Assembly: GCA_963576725.1 (NCBI GenBank)
Contig: OY755236.1
Location: 63,586,636-63,650,635 of the forward strand
Origin: Azorinus chamasolen
Lineage: Eukaryota; Mollusca; Bivalvia; Cardiida; Solecurtidae
Length of the DNA: 64,000 nucleotides
Reading direction: 5' to 3'
Shown here: positions 20,984 to 31,707 of the stretch, one piece after another
Position numbering within the stretch: position 1 is the stretch's first letter
How the letters are laid out: every line of letters starts with the position of its first letter
Notes under the pieces: model-generated
The model's input: only the letters and a program-made list of their open reading frames with translations
The model's database searches: none
What the model was told of the DNA's origin: nothing
Made by a program: the position numbers and the translations under genes

Positions 20984-22121
20984 AAATAAATTAAGATATG
21001 AATAATAATAACTCATGAAGGTGTAATGAAAATATCTGGAATTTTTGAATATTATTTATAAGTACATGTATAGATTAATTTATTCTTTCTAAAATTCAAC
21101 CAATTTGCCCAGGGAAAGAGTATACATACTTTTGTACATGCCCTTCTTTAGATTTGCATTGTTATATGTTTTCATTTACATTTTCTTAAATTTTCTTCAC
21201 TTGAGGTCCTCTACAAAAGTTACATAAATTATGCCCCTTGAGTCAAAATTGGCCCTCGCCAGGGCTGGCTAGTTTTCTATAGAAACACATAGTGAAAACT
21301 TTGAAAATCTTCTCCTCTGATTGTCTGGTGAGCGATGTCAGGGCCTTTCAGGCCCTCTTGTTTTAATACATATCAGTCTTACAATTGACTCTCTTGTACA
21401 AACCACATATGAAGTTACATATGTGTCAGATCAGAATCCAATATATGTGCTAAATTCAGTCAAGTCATGCTCAGCAGTCACAGTTATAACACTGAGCTTC
21501 TGTCATCTGTTAAAAATGTTGTCTATAGAAAAATAAAGTGAACACTTTGAAAATCTTCTGAATATACAGGGTTCTCAACTTTCATATTTGGCACAGAGCA
21601 CCATGTTTTCTGTCCTCTACAAAAGTTATATAAAGTATGCCCCTGGAGTCAAAATTGGCCCCGCCCCAGGGGTGGTCAGTTTTCAATAGAAACATATAGT
21701 GAAAACTTTGAAAATCTTCTCCTGAAGTTGGAATGTTCTCAGATTTCATATTTGACACAGCATCATATTCAGGTCCTCTACAAAAGTTATATAAATTATG
21801 CCCCAGGGGTCAAAATTGGCACCGCCCCAGAGGTGGTCAGTTTTCAATAGAAACATATAGTGAAAACTTTGAAAATCTTCTCCTCTGATTGTCTGGTGAG
21901 CGATGTCAGGGCCATTCTGGCCCTCATGTTTAGGTCAAGGTCACAAAAATGGTTTATGATCAATAACTGCTCAAGGGTTTGGCTTAGGATCTTAATACTT
22001 GCTGTGGTGATTAGTTGTGACCACTAGATGACCCCTATTGTTTTTGAGGTCACTAGGTCAAAGGTCAGGGGTCTGGGGGTATACATGTTTTACAAACATG
22101 TCTTGTTTAACCTTTTTGCAG
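20984..22121. repeat. S1 cores and ends (21200-21364, 21537-21933) and other dispersed repeat
   Basis: S1 tails are seen: CTGGTGAGCGATGTCAGGGCC...CCCTCTTGTTTT at 21326-21364 and a related CCCTCATGTTT near 21932. The stretch 21970-22110 (CTCAAGGGTTTGGCTTAGGATC, GACCACTAGATGACCCC, ending ACAAACATGTCTTGTTT) repeats sequence just right of the assembly gap (18842-18915). The stretch 21365-21536 has no clear feature. Confidence 0.7.
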
Positions 22122-22261
22122 AACTACATATAGTAGATTTTGAGTGTGAAACAGGTTTGATCTTGATCAGATGCCGAGTGATACACACGCAAGATGTTCA
22201 TCACTTGAAATGTCAACTAGTATTATCAAAACTGTGTCCTTTATCAGATAGAACATATACA
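22122..22261 (+). CDS. Doubtful candidate exon between exons 5 and 6
   Basis: AACCTTTTTGCAG at 22121 is a fair acceptor and is followed by a phase-compatible open frame starting LHIVDFECETGLILIRCRV. The only decent donor at the far end (ACA|GTAGAA at 22262) is phase 0, while exon 6 needs phase 1, and from 22258 the sequence is the terminus of a P1 MITE. Exon 5 already splices in frame to exon 6. A 33-base version ending at CAG|GTTTGA (22154) would keep the frame. I leave it out of the main model. Confidence 0.25.
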
Positions 22262-22520
22262 GTAGAAACTGTCTATAATGACCACTTAAATAATAAACAT
22301 GGGTGTCTTTAAAAGCCGGTGGTAGCTTAATGCAGGATAAAAATAATGCAGGAAGTTCCTGCATTAAGGTACCACCTTCTTACTGTAGAACTTGTAATAA
22401 GCTGTCATCAGAAAGGGCTGTAAAAAGGTGGTAGCGTAATACAGGTCAAAAGTAGTACAGAAAGCCCCCATAGGAGCTTTCTGTATTACCATTGCCCTTT
22501 ATTAAGTAACCACTTGCTTA
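22258..22520. mobile_element. P1 MITE, complex copy
   Basis: It begins TACAGTAGAAACTGTCTATA and carries two successive hairpin halves: GGTGGTAGCTTAATGCAGG...AAGTTCCTGCATTAAGG and GGTGGTAGCGTAATACAGG...GAGCTTTCTGTATTACC. It is probably a tandem or rearranged copy. A T1 fragment follows to about 22650. Confidence 0.65.
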
Positions 22521-22716
22521 AACAGAGTAGACCTAGATCAGATGGTTACTGTGAGATCAGAATGGTCCCTGTGTTAGATTAAAGGATTATATGTATCTAC
22601 TATTTTTACCAGTGCAAAAACCTTTTATTACTAATATACCATTACAAATATTAAGGTAATTAATATTCACATATATGTTATTTCTTAGATGAATATTCAG
22701 GCTTAATTCATTTTAG

Positions 22717-22996
22717 TATATGCCGCTCCGAAGAAAATTGTGATTATCAAGCTGGTTTTTGTCTTCCCTGCTGCCTGCAATTCCATAATTGGTATCAATA
22801 CTGTTGAGGAACGACTAAGAGGTCAGCTTGCTTCCCTTCGATCACGATGGCCTAATATTTGTACAGACGCGAACTGCATCAATATGGTTTTCGTGAAAGC
22901 GGTGTGCAGGGTTGTAAGATCAAAGAGAGGCGTAGCTCCCGTGCTTGACACTGAAAATCTAATGGATGTTGAATTTTCCCTCAACTACCCACAGAA
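22717..22996 (+). CDS. Exon 6: strand-rich domain with a dibasic RSKRG site
   Basis: Acceptor TTCATTTTAG at 22716 and donor AGAA|GTAAGT at 22997; it enters in phase 1 and leaves in phase 2 (280 bases), residues 316-407. It encodes YAAPKKIVIIKLVFVFPAAC, LRGQLASLRSRWPNICTD and VVRSKRGVAPVLDTENL. The alternating hydrophobic strand, helix and cysteine pattern looks like a small SEA/ferredoxin-like domain, but I cannot name the family with certainty. RSKR (residues 382-385) fits a furin-type RxKR site. Another frame of the same DNA (CRSEENCDYQAGFC) stops early and is phase-incompatible. Confidence 0.87.
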
Positions 22997-24965
22997 GTAA
23001 GTAAACCACTTATAACTCTGCTGATGATCTAGATTCTTAATAATTTAACCCGTTACCTCATGGATATTCCTGTAAGACATTGTGGCATCATTTCATAAGC
23101 AAAGATTTCTGACCCTGATCAGACTGTTCCTACTGGAGCCATCTGATCTGGGTCTACTCAGCTTGCAAATATGTGAAAAAGCATTTATATGAGGGAAAGG
23201 GTTAATAACTTTAACATCTATTAGTACCTTGCAAACAGAGTAGAATATGTCTGCTTATAGAATTATTTCTTTGCATGCTAACGGTGAAACTGTGATTACC
23301 TATGCAAACAATTTGGATCCAGATGAGAGGCCGCATAATGTGGCGTTTCATCAGTATCCAAACTGTTTGTCATCATGACAATATTTTTGCAAAAAAATCA
23401 GAGAAAGTTTATTTTAAGAATTAAAGCAGACGACAATTGTTGCAGAAAAAAAAATACTTAGCGTGCAAAGAGTTAAATAGATCTGATTCTACAGTTTCTG
23501 CCATGGCCAAACATTTTCTTGTTCATATGCCTTTATAAAAATCTGCAGTATTCTTTGCATGGGATCAATCAAATTATCTGATATGTACTAAGTGCACTTT
23601 GGCATGAAAATGCATATCCATAAGGGAAAGGATTAACACTCTTTCCAGCTGGTGATAAAGTTGCAGCTGACACTTCAGCCATTTCCCGCTATTTATTATC
23701 AAACTGACCACTCGCAGTTTATGGTCATAATTAAGTTATCGTTTGCATAAGGTCATCTATTGCTCACTTCTGTATTCACAGAGTAACTGCCTCTGAGAGT
23801 AACTGCCTCTGAGAGAATACTTTCATTCATATTATGGTCACGTGATTTCGTCATGTGACTGATATTTGTATATTCGTGCACCCTTCTTAAACATTGCTAT
23901 ATTTTGTGGTTTTTTTGCACGTACTAAATCAAAGCTAACATTACAAAGCATTCTCATGTCAGTAATAGTATACTATGGTTGTTTTACGATGCCATGTTGT
24001 TTAAAGCCTTTTGTATCCATCAAATGCAGGTCAATAAGTTGCACTAGACTGCTATGCGGAATGACAGTTGTCTGGTATGTCGGTTAGGCATCAGATCGAT
24101 GGTGGAATACCAGTTAGGTATTCATTGCTTACGCAAAGAATACAATTACATGTACATGTATGTGAATTACGGTAATTCATACATGAATATTCATGGAGTA
24201 AAGGTTTAACTTTTACAATGTGGGACATACATGCACATGCATGCAATATCATTTGCAAGCAGTATAAACACAGATCAGAGAGAACCTTCTGATCAAGGTG
24301 TGTAGTGTCCTCTAGTTAGTGTAAGCCTTCCATACTGAGTGGCTCAACACCGATAGGCTGTGATAATTCAGCATTAACCCTTTCACTGTTTATATCAAAT
24401 TTCAATACCTACTGAATATAGATGGACAAAATAGTGGTAATGAAATATGGAAGGTGAAACATTGTAGCCATTTTAGAAAGTAATGACACAGATTTTTCAA
24501 ATTCCATTAGCAAACAGAGCAGACCCTGATCAGACGACTCCTGTAGGAGCTGGGTCTACTCTGTTTGCAAATGTGTGAAAAGGCGTGTATATGAAGGAAA
24601 GAGTGAAAATGGTTATCCCATTCCCTCACCTAGTTGCCTTTTGACGCCTCTGTAAAAATTCTAATTTTGACCTATTTGTGATAACTAGAGCATTTACTCT
24701 TATGGAGCAAATGCTCTATTTAAAATTTGAGTATTTTCAAAACTACACAATTCTAGACTTTATCTTTTTTCTAGTAAATGCTCCTTTTTCAGTAGATTTA
24801 CTAAGAGGTTGGGTCTTAAAATAGCCCATGAGGTAATGGGTTAAATTAAGATATAGTAGCAGATAGTGTAGACTTCCCTCTGTCTGTCTGTCTGAACTCT
24901 TAGGGTAAATAAGTTATTGACTATATACATGTATTAGCTGGTTGTTTGTTTGTTTTGTATTTTAG
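22997..24965. repeat. T1 (23045-23205, 24374-24607), T3 (about 23262-23475) and T2 (24613-24844) MITEs
   Basis: The T1 at 23045 runs from TTAACCCGTTACCTCATGG to GAGGGAAAGGGTTAA. The T3 has the hairpin CAAACAATTTGGATCC...GTATCCAAACTGTTTG and ends GCAAAGAGTTAA. The T2 has TTATCCCATTCCCTC on the left, TAATGGGTTAA on the right, and the GAGCATTTACTCTTATGGAGCAAATGC core. The stretch 23640-24360 is largely single-looking sequence with a short tandem CTCTGAGAGTAACTGC (23785-23818) and no exon. Confidence 0.7.
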
Positions 24966-25053
24966 TGAATTAACAAACATAGATGGTGACACAATGAGCC
25001 TGGAAGATGTTATCAGGAGCATCATACTTGCAGATGGAGACATAGATCTTAGT
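24966..25053 (+). CDS. Exon 7: acidic continuation of the exon 6 domain
   Basis: Acceptor TATTTTAG at 24965 and donor TTAGT|GTAAGC at 25054; it enters in phase 2 and leaves in phase 0 (88 bases), residues 409-437. It encodes ELTNIDGDTMSLEDVIRS and ILADGDIDLS. No cysteines. It is the only phase 0 boundary in the window and probably lies inside the same fold as exons 6 and 8. Confidence 0.82.
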
Positions 25054-25828
25054 GTAAGCTGCTTGTTTCATTCCTAATGATACCCAATTCAACAAAGTTG
25101 CTTGGGGGTACATAACTTTTTACCCGTACGTCAGTCAGTAAGTCTGTCTTTGTATCCTAATACATTGTTGCTCATCTAGTAATTTCATTTCTTGACCAAT
25201 TTTTGTCAAATTTGCTTTAAGAATTGTCATGAATAAAAGCTTGGATTAGTTCGCTTTTCAGAGGAGTCTGTCATGGGTTACCACTATTTTTTACTGACAA
25301 TGTGGTGGCATGGGGTATGAAAGCTTGTTCACTATTACTCAGGTGAGCTAAAGCAAACAACTTATACAACTAAAAACACTCGTCGGGGCTCGATTCTACT
25401 ATACATATTGGCTTACAGGTGCTTATGGGTTAATTGCGTTAACCCTTTCCCTGTTGCATATTCACGTAAGAAATAATGACGCTATGAATAGTTATTAGCT
25501 GAATTTTTTTTAATAATGACAGGATTATTTTAGTATTGGTAGAAACTTTTTCACCAATTTACGACACTCTGTTAGAGCACTCCCACAAGACAGATTATGT
25601 GATAAAAAATTTCTAATGAGTTTAAATAGATTTCACTGAACAGTTTTTTAAAGAGATCTGCTCTTAAACTGCATCATTGAATTGATAAAACTTCATAGAA
25701 ATGAACTTTAGATGGTCTTCTATCAAAGTGAAATAAGTTTGCGAGACAATTTTTGGTAATTTGCCTTATTAATCTGGTGGGTGATACAGGGCCATTATGG
25801 CCAGCTTGATATCTCTCGTTTCTTTCAG
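25054..25828. repeat. Intron with T1 fragment (25437-25560) and S1-like tail near the exon 8 acceptor
   Basis: The T1 fragment starts TTAACCCTTTCCCTGTTGC. At 25778-25815 GGTGGGTGATACAGGGCCATTATGGCC matches the S1 tail, and its CTCTTGTTT-like end (CTCTCGTTTCTTTCAG) forms the pyrimidine tract of exon 8's acceptor. The stretch 25100-25400 resembles a decayed dispersed repeat. Confidence 0.55.
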
Positions 25829-25937
25829 GCTGTTGGCAGTGCTATGTTGGTGAGTGATGAAGCCGAGATTACTGTAGTTGAGGGTTGTACTAGTCCTGGC
25901 AATGGACTTGTCATCCATGATGGAGCAAGTGTCTGTG
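25829..25937 (+). CDS. Exon 8: end of the exon 6-8 domain
   Basis: Acceptor GTTTCTTTCAG at 25828 and donor TGTG|GTAAGG at 25938; phase 0 in, phase 1 out (109 bases), residues 438-473. It encodes AVGSAMLVSDEAEITVVEGC and VIHDGASVC. The last cysteines lead straight into the first Eph-receptor-like repeat in exon 9. Confidence 0.85.
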
Positions 25938-26936
25938 GTAAGGTATATTTATGATCTGGGCTATTGATGATGGGAAAGATGAATATTGACAGGAGTTTCA
26001 GCTCACCTGAGGTTGCTCAGGTGAGCTTTTGTGATTGCCAGGTGTCTGGCCTCTGGTCATCCATCAATTGCTTTACTCAATGAATATTCAATTAATAAAT
26101 AACTACATCGCAAATATCAATTAGATTATTTGTTACATTGGCACCTGAACACAGGAAATCTATAATTCCATAAGCAAACAGAGCAGACCCTGGTCAGACA
26201 GCTCCAACAGGAGTCATCTGATCTGGGTCTACTCTGTTTGCAAAGGCATATACAGGCATATAGAGTAAAGGGTTAAATGACATCGCCTTTAAATTTAAAC
26301 CACAAGGTTGAATGTATCCAAACTACCATGCTCTGTCAAAATTGTGAAAAAGAGTTTGTGTCCATGTAGAACTCTGGTTGCTATGGCTACTAAAAGATCA
26401 ATATCAAACAGCTTCTTCTCCAAAACCAGTGGTTAGAATTGCATGATGCTTCATAGGAATAATCTTCTTGTAATCCTTTACCTAAATTGCTTAACCTGTT
26501 CCCTCGTAGGCTATTTTTAGACTCAACCTCATTGAATAAATCTACCGAAAAGGAGCATTTACCAAATAAAAATAAAAATTTAGAATTGTGTAGTACTGAA
26601 ACTATTGTGATAAAAGAGCATTTGCTCTTATGGAGTAAATGCTCTATTTATCACAATGGTTTCAAAAAGTGACTTTTACAGTGGCGTAGAAAGGCGTACT
26701 TATGGAAGAAAGGGTTAAGTCATGAATACTCATGGACAGAATTGTTTTAAGTATGCAACCAATAGATTTTTTGACTAACCGAAATTTCACAATCTGATTT
26801 GTAGCTTTTCATTTAGCAAACAGAGCAGACCCTGATGAGATAGCTCCTCCAGTACTCAAGCTCCTCCAGTACTCTAAAGCGACCATAAAAAAGGAGGTCT
26901 TATTCTGGTTCTTAACCCATTCCATCATGGGCTATA
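25938..26936. repeat. S1 fragment (25998-26060), T1 (26070-26275), T2 (26491-26718), T1 fragment (26815-26870)
   Basis: The S1 piece is AGCTCACCTGAGGTTGCTCA with GGTGAGCTTTTGTGATTGCC. The T2 has intact TTAA at both ends (TTAACCTGTTCCCTCGTAGG; GAAAGGGTTAA) and the core AGAGCATTTGCTCTTATGG facing GTAAATGCTCTATTTATCAC. Confidence 0.75.
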
Positions 26937-27785
26937 TTTATGCCCCTAAGACGACAGTCAGAGGCATTATGTTTTGCACCTGTCTGTCTGTCTCTCCGTC
27001 CATCCATCCGTGCATCACGCTTTGCTCTTAAGTGTTATATGTCAGTAATTTCTACTCTTATACACATGAAACTTCACATACACATCAATTACCATCTGTG
27101 CTATCATTTGGCACCCCACCAATGCTGCCAGCACCAGCAAGCCTAGGGTCAAGGTCAAGTGACTTTTTACGTGCAATTGGTTGTCACATTTACATGCAGT
27201 TGGTTGTCACATTTTTTTCATTGGCTTATTTCTCTCTAACCACTGTAGCTATTTGCATGGAATTGCATATACACATTAAATACCATCTATACTTTCATTG
27301 CACATGCAACCCATGCTACCCGCAAGCCCAATGTCAAGGTCAAATGACTTAGGAATTACTTAGAAATTTTAGGTGCAGTTGGTTGTCAGTTTTTTCATTG
27401 TCTTATATCTCCCTAACCACTGTAGCTATTTGCATGGAATTGCATATACACATAAAATGCCATCTATACTTTCATTGCACACCCAACCCATGCTACCCGC
27501 AAGCCCAATGTCAAGGTCAAATGACTTAGGAATTACTTAGAAAATTTACGTGCAGTTGGTTGTCAGTTTTTTCATTGTCTTATATCTCCCTAACCACTGT
27601 AGCTATTTGCATGGAATTGCATATACACATTAAATACTATCCATACTTTTATTACCCATCAGGCCCATGCTGCCTGCAAGCCCAAGGTCAAGGTCAAAAG
27701 ACTTGGGAAATTTACGTGCAGCTAGCTGCTACGCAAGCACCTACACGGGGCATCGCTGTGTCTTATAGACACAATTTTCTAGTTA
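26937..27785. repeat. G1 element, TATGCCCCTAAGACGACAG type
   Basis: The head is TTATGCCCCTAAGACGACAG...GTCTGTCTGTC. About four cores of roughly 160 bp follow, with CACTGTAGCTATTTGCATGG and CAAGGTCAAATGACTTAGG. The tail is CGGGGCATCGCTGTGTCTTATAGACACAATTTTCTAGTT. The same element recurs at 63297-63777, which supports both boundaries. Confidence 0.85.
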
Positions 27786-29098
27786 GATCCTACATCTTTG
27801 AATAAATCCACCTAAAAGGAGCATTTAATAGAGGAAAGAAATTTCTTTTAACTATGTAGTGTACAAACCATTGTGATATATGGAGCAAATGCTCTATCAA
27901 TTTCAGATAGTGACTTTTACAGAGGCATCAAAAGGTGTCAATATGAGGGAATGGGTTTAAGCTATGTGAAATCGTTAACTTAGACAGTACTGTAGAATTA
28001 GATCTTTACAATCACATAGGCAAATAGAGCATACTTTGATCAGGAAGCTCCTAGAGGAGCCCTCTGATTAGGGACTACTCTGTTTGCAAGGGGTTAAAAG
28101 TTTATCTTTTGGAGTACAGGATTAAAATGTCAACTTTTGCCTTTTTACATAACTTTTTTTTTTTTAATTCGGTGTAACCTATATATTAATATATATATAA
28201 GATGTTCAGATAAGATGTGTAAATGTAGATATTTTCAATAGTGTCTCCTTTATTTCTCCACAAAACCCTTTACAGTAAAATCCCTCTTAACTGCATATTA
28301 AATTTAGTATAAATATCAGTCATGGCGACAGGTGGCAGCTTAATGCAGGGTGAAAGTCATACAGAAAGCTCTTCTAGGAGCTTTATACATAACTTTCACC
28401 CTGCATTAAGCAGCCACCTGCTGAAAAGTATCTAAATTCTATTTAACTAGAATTCTGGTCTAGAGGAATTTTGCTTATCAGTTACCACTCTTTAGAATCG
28501 TCTCAAAGAGACAATTCTAAAGGGTGGTCACAGTATATGGTTTCGTGGAGAAATGATGATTTTAGTATTTGGGTACACATCTTTATCGGTAGCTCTGTAT
28601 GTATTATTCTTGTATTCTTGTCCCTCACTAACAATTTGAATGCTGAGTCTTTAAAATGGAACTGTCCACCATTGTTTAAAATGATAAATTCAACTCAGTG
28701 TTAACCCTTTCCTTCGTATAAACATATTTTCACACAGAGTAGACCAAGATCAGCCAGCTACTATAGGAGCCGTCTGATCAGGGTCTGCTTTGTTTGCTAA
28801 TGGAATTTGAAAAATCTGCTTCTTCGCTTTCCAAAATGGCTACATTCATTTTCAGACTCTATATTTCATTTTAACTTAATTGTCGATGAATATTCAGTAC
28901 GTATTAAATTTGGAAACACGGAAAGGGTTAAAGGGTATACTCTGCAAGAGGATATTGAATGACAAACGGTGCAGACCCTGATCAGTGGGCTCCTTTAGGA
29001 ACCCTCTGATTTGGATCTACATTGTTTGCAAATGTCAGTACATATATATGCATGTCCCACTTTAGTAATGGTTAAGGTATACTGATTTGTTCTTGCAG
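27786..29098. repeat. T2 remnant, H1 (28204-28600) with nested P1 (28271-28470), T1 (28701-28931), hairpin (28960-29035)
   Basis: H1 has CAGATAAGATGTGTAAAT on the left and GGTTTCGTGGAGAAATGATG on the right. The P1 insert begins TACAGTAAAATCCCTCTTAA and has GAAAGCTCTTCTAGGAGCTTT at its apex. The T1 is TTAACCCTTTCCTTCGTATA to GGAAAGGGTTAA. The last hairpin, ACAAACGGTGCAGACCCTGA facing ATTGTTTGC, is a separate family also seen at 49125-49200. Confidence 0.72.
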
Positions 29099-29260
29099 CT
29101 CCGTGTGGTGAGGGTTTCTACCTTGACAGCACAACCATAACATGTATGCCATGCGAACCAGGAACCTATCAAGATCTGCAAGGGCAGTACCAGTGTAAAA
29201 TTTGTGATGATGGTAAAACAAACTATGAATATGGGGCAGTCTCCTCAGACAGCTGCACAG
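29099..29260 (+). CDS. Exon 9: Eph-receptor-like Cys repeat 1
   Basis: Acceptor TGTTCTTGCAG at 29098 and donor ACAG|GTAAAG at 29261; phase 1-1, 162 bases, residues 475-527. It encodes PCGEGFYLDSTTITCMPC, EPGTYQDLQGQYQCKIC and a final SDSC: six cysteines in the C..G.Y...C..C..G.Y...C..C...C pattern of GCC2/GCC3 (Eph-receptor-like) repeats. This is the first of 13. Confidence 0.92.
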
Positions 29261-31029
29261 GTAAAGGCTTTTGTGGCAAATTGTGCTAACTCTTTAGTCA
29301 ATGAATATTAATAATATCATTTTTTATGCTCCCAGATCAGATCTTGGGGCATATTGTTTTTGCCCTGTCTGTCTGTCTGTTTGTTTGTTTGAAGACAACT
29401 TTAACATTGGTCATAACTTTTCAGCCAATACAGATAAGAGACTTGATATTTGGCATGCATACCGTATGTATCTCATAAAGCCACCCATTTTGAGGGTAGA
29501 CAGGTCAAGGTCATCCTTCAAGTTCAGAGGTCAAATACACTGAACTGCAAAAGAAACGCAACAGCTGGGAAACACATATAATTCAAAACTAAACAGTTCA
29601 AATGATCAATAACGGTTTTATTTCATTTTATATGTATCTTACCTACGTACTGTATACATTTCATTAAAATGTCTCAACAAATACTCCCGATTTCATTATG
29701 TCAAAGTTCATTACCCACAAGTTCAATTTTCACACATTGTCAATACCTCGTGTATCCTCCAATGGCTATTGATAATGTTTAAAAATCGAACTCATGGGTA
29801 ATGAACTTTAACATAAAGAAATTAGAGTTATTTGTTGATATATTTTAATGAAAATTACATGGTATTTAGATAAGGTACCTATAAACTGTAATACAACCGT
29901 TATTTATCATTTGAACTATTTAGTTTAGAATTATATGTGTTTCTCCAACTGCTGCGTTTCTTTTGCGGTTCGGTGTCAAATCACTGATTTTAACATTGGC
30001 CATAATTTTTGAACCAGTAGGGATAGAGACTTGATATTTGGCATGCCTGTGTATCTCATTAAGTTGCACATTTTGAGGGGGTGACATGTCAAGGTCAAGG
30101 TCATCCTTCAGGGACAAAAGTTATATTTTTGTTTGTTTGTCAGCAACATTAACATTGGGCATAACTTTTGAATCAGTAGAGATAAAGACTTGATATTTGG
30201 TATTCATGTATATCTCTTGAAGCCGCACCTTTTCATTGGTGACATATCAAGGTCAAGGTCATCCTTCAAGGTTTAAGGCCAGATATATAGATCAAATAAT
30301 TTACTTTCGAACCAAAAGAGATAGAGACTTGATATTTTGCATGCATGTGTATCTAATGAAGTCTCATATTTTGAATGGTGACATGTCAAATGTCAAGGTC
30401 ATCCAAGGTCAAAAGACAAAATGTAAAGGTCAAAGTTTACATTCGCTATACTTTTTGATTTAGTACAGATATAGACTTGATATTTGGTATGCATGTGTAT
30501 CTCATAAAGCCGCATGAATTGTGTGGTGACATGACATGTCAAGGTCAACCTTCAAGGTCAAGCTCATATATAGATCAATTCACCAAATTCACATAGAGAC
30601 TTCATATTTGACCAGCTAGCTTATTAGGGTGGTGTTAGGGCATAGTGTAATCTTTTACAAACACATCTTCTTTATATTTACTCTTCAATATTATACAATA
30701 AATTTTAGCCTTGACAGAAGCTATAAAATCAGATATATATACATGGAATTCGATATGCAAATAAAGCAGTCCTTGATCTGGGTCTAATCTGTTTGCAAAG
30801 GTATTAAAGGGGGGTAGTAGTTGAAACATACTGCTATATACATTATATAGGAAAAAGGCCACATTACACGAAAACATTATATCATAATCTTGAGTTAGGC
30901 AAAAAGCTATATCAGAAAAGATACAAAAGTGTTTCGTTACTGAATAATATCCACTTAGATTTCACTCAAATAGTTTTATCTTTTGGTCAATTCTTTGAAT
31001 TATGAAATATAAAGTACCTAGTTATAGTC
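29261..31029. repeat. G1-type element (29322-30675) split by a TIR element, then a T1 fragment
   Basis: The head is TTTTATGCTCCCAGATCAG...GTCTGTCTGTC. The roughly 175-bp core has GACTTGATATTTGGCATGCA and TCAAGGTCAAGGTCATCC. The tail is GGGCATAGTGTAATC...ACAAACACATC near 30675. A T1 fragment (GCAAATAAAGCAGTCC) lies at 30750-30810; 30820-31029 has no clear feature. Confidence 0.75.
29538..29975. mobile_element. TIR element with CACTGAACTGCAAAAGAAACGCA termini
   Basis: The left terminus is CACTGAACTGCAAAAGAAAC and the right terminus is GTTTCTTTTGCGGTTCGGTG, near-perfect inverted repeats. The interior is also palindromic (ATTACCCACAAGTTCAATTT facing AATCGAACTCATGGGTAAT). It interrupts the surrounding G1 element between two TCAAAT motifs, which may be a target duplication. 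No coding capacity. Confidence 0.8.
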
Positions 31030-31312
31030 TACTTTCAGTCCGAATGACCGCTCAGCCGACTGTGCATTTACTTCCCTGGTCATTGAGTCATTGGCCTACA
31101 ATATTGAGCACTGCTAACATATGGCGCAATCATGCAGCCTCAGTACCGGCGAGTGACCCTCACAGGTACCCATTTTAACCGCCTGGGTGGAGAGGATGTG
31201 CGGATGGGAGACACGGAAAAGCATTTCTCAAATTTCCGGGTGGGACCGGATTTGAACCCCGGACCTCCGGACTGATAAACAAGCGTGTTACCACTAGACC
31301 ACACGCCACCTA
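31030..31312 (-). mobile_element. tRNA-derived SINE
   Basis: Read on the minus strand from 31310 the head is GGTGGCGTGTGGTCTAGTGG (box A-like) followed by GGGTTCAAATCCGG (box B-like). The T-stem is imperfect, so it is not a working tRNA. The body continues to about 31030 (CACCCAGGCGG, GTCACTCGCCGGTA, ending near GGACTGAAAGTAGACTA). The left boundary is approximate. Confidence 0.75.
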
Positions 31313-31707
31313 CAAAATATGCTGGATGGATGTATTTTTTGCTCTTAATTCAACTCTTAGTTAAGAGTATGCCCATAGATTTTGTTGCTTTTGTGTATTT
31401 TGAAAGAAAATTTTGCGACTTTTTTGGTCTTTAGGAATAGGAACTGGTACTCATCTAGGATACGGTATCGCAAAACCAAAGTAAATTTTTGAATCTAACA
31501 ACTTGGACTAAGGTTAACTGTATGTTGTGTCAAGACTTTGTTTTTTACATCCAACTACAATATATCAATCACAATTTTAATGTTTTCATGTACCTGAATC
31601 ATAATCAATAATGATACGAGTTTAAGTGGTACACTTAGACCAAAAATGGTACTCTTCGGTAATGGTATGCTTCGGAAATGGTACACTTTGTCTATAAACC
31701 TTAAAAC
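31313..31707. other. Intron sequence, no clear feature
   Basis: This stretch is AT-rich, with a short repeated motif AAATGGTACxCTTxGG at 31645-31690. I see no exon or known repeat family. Confidence 0.5.

Noticed and set aside
22719..22830. Alternative reading frame CRSEENCDYQAGFCLPC as a cysteine-rich exon
   Set aside because: It stops at TGA after about 35 codons and needs an incoming phase that no upstream exon provides, while the other frame is open for 92 codons with fitting splice phases.
31240..31310. A tRNA gene on the minus strand
   Set aside because: The T-stem pairs poorly and a SINE-type body follows, so it is a tRNA-derived SINE head.
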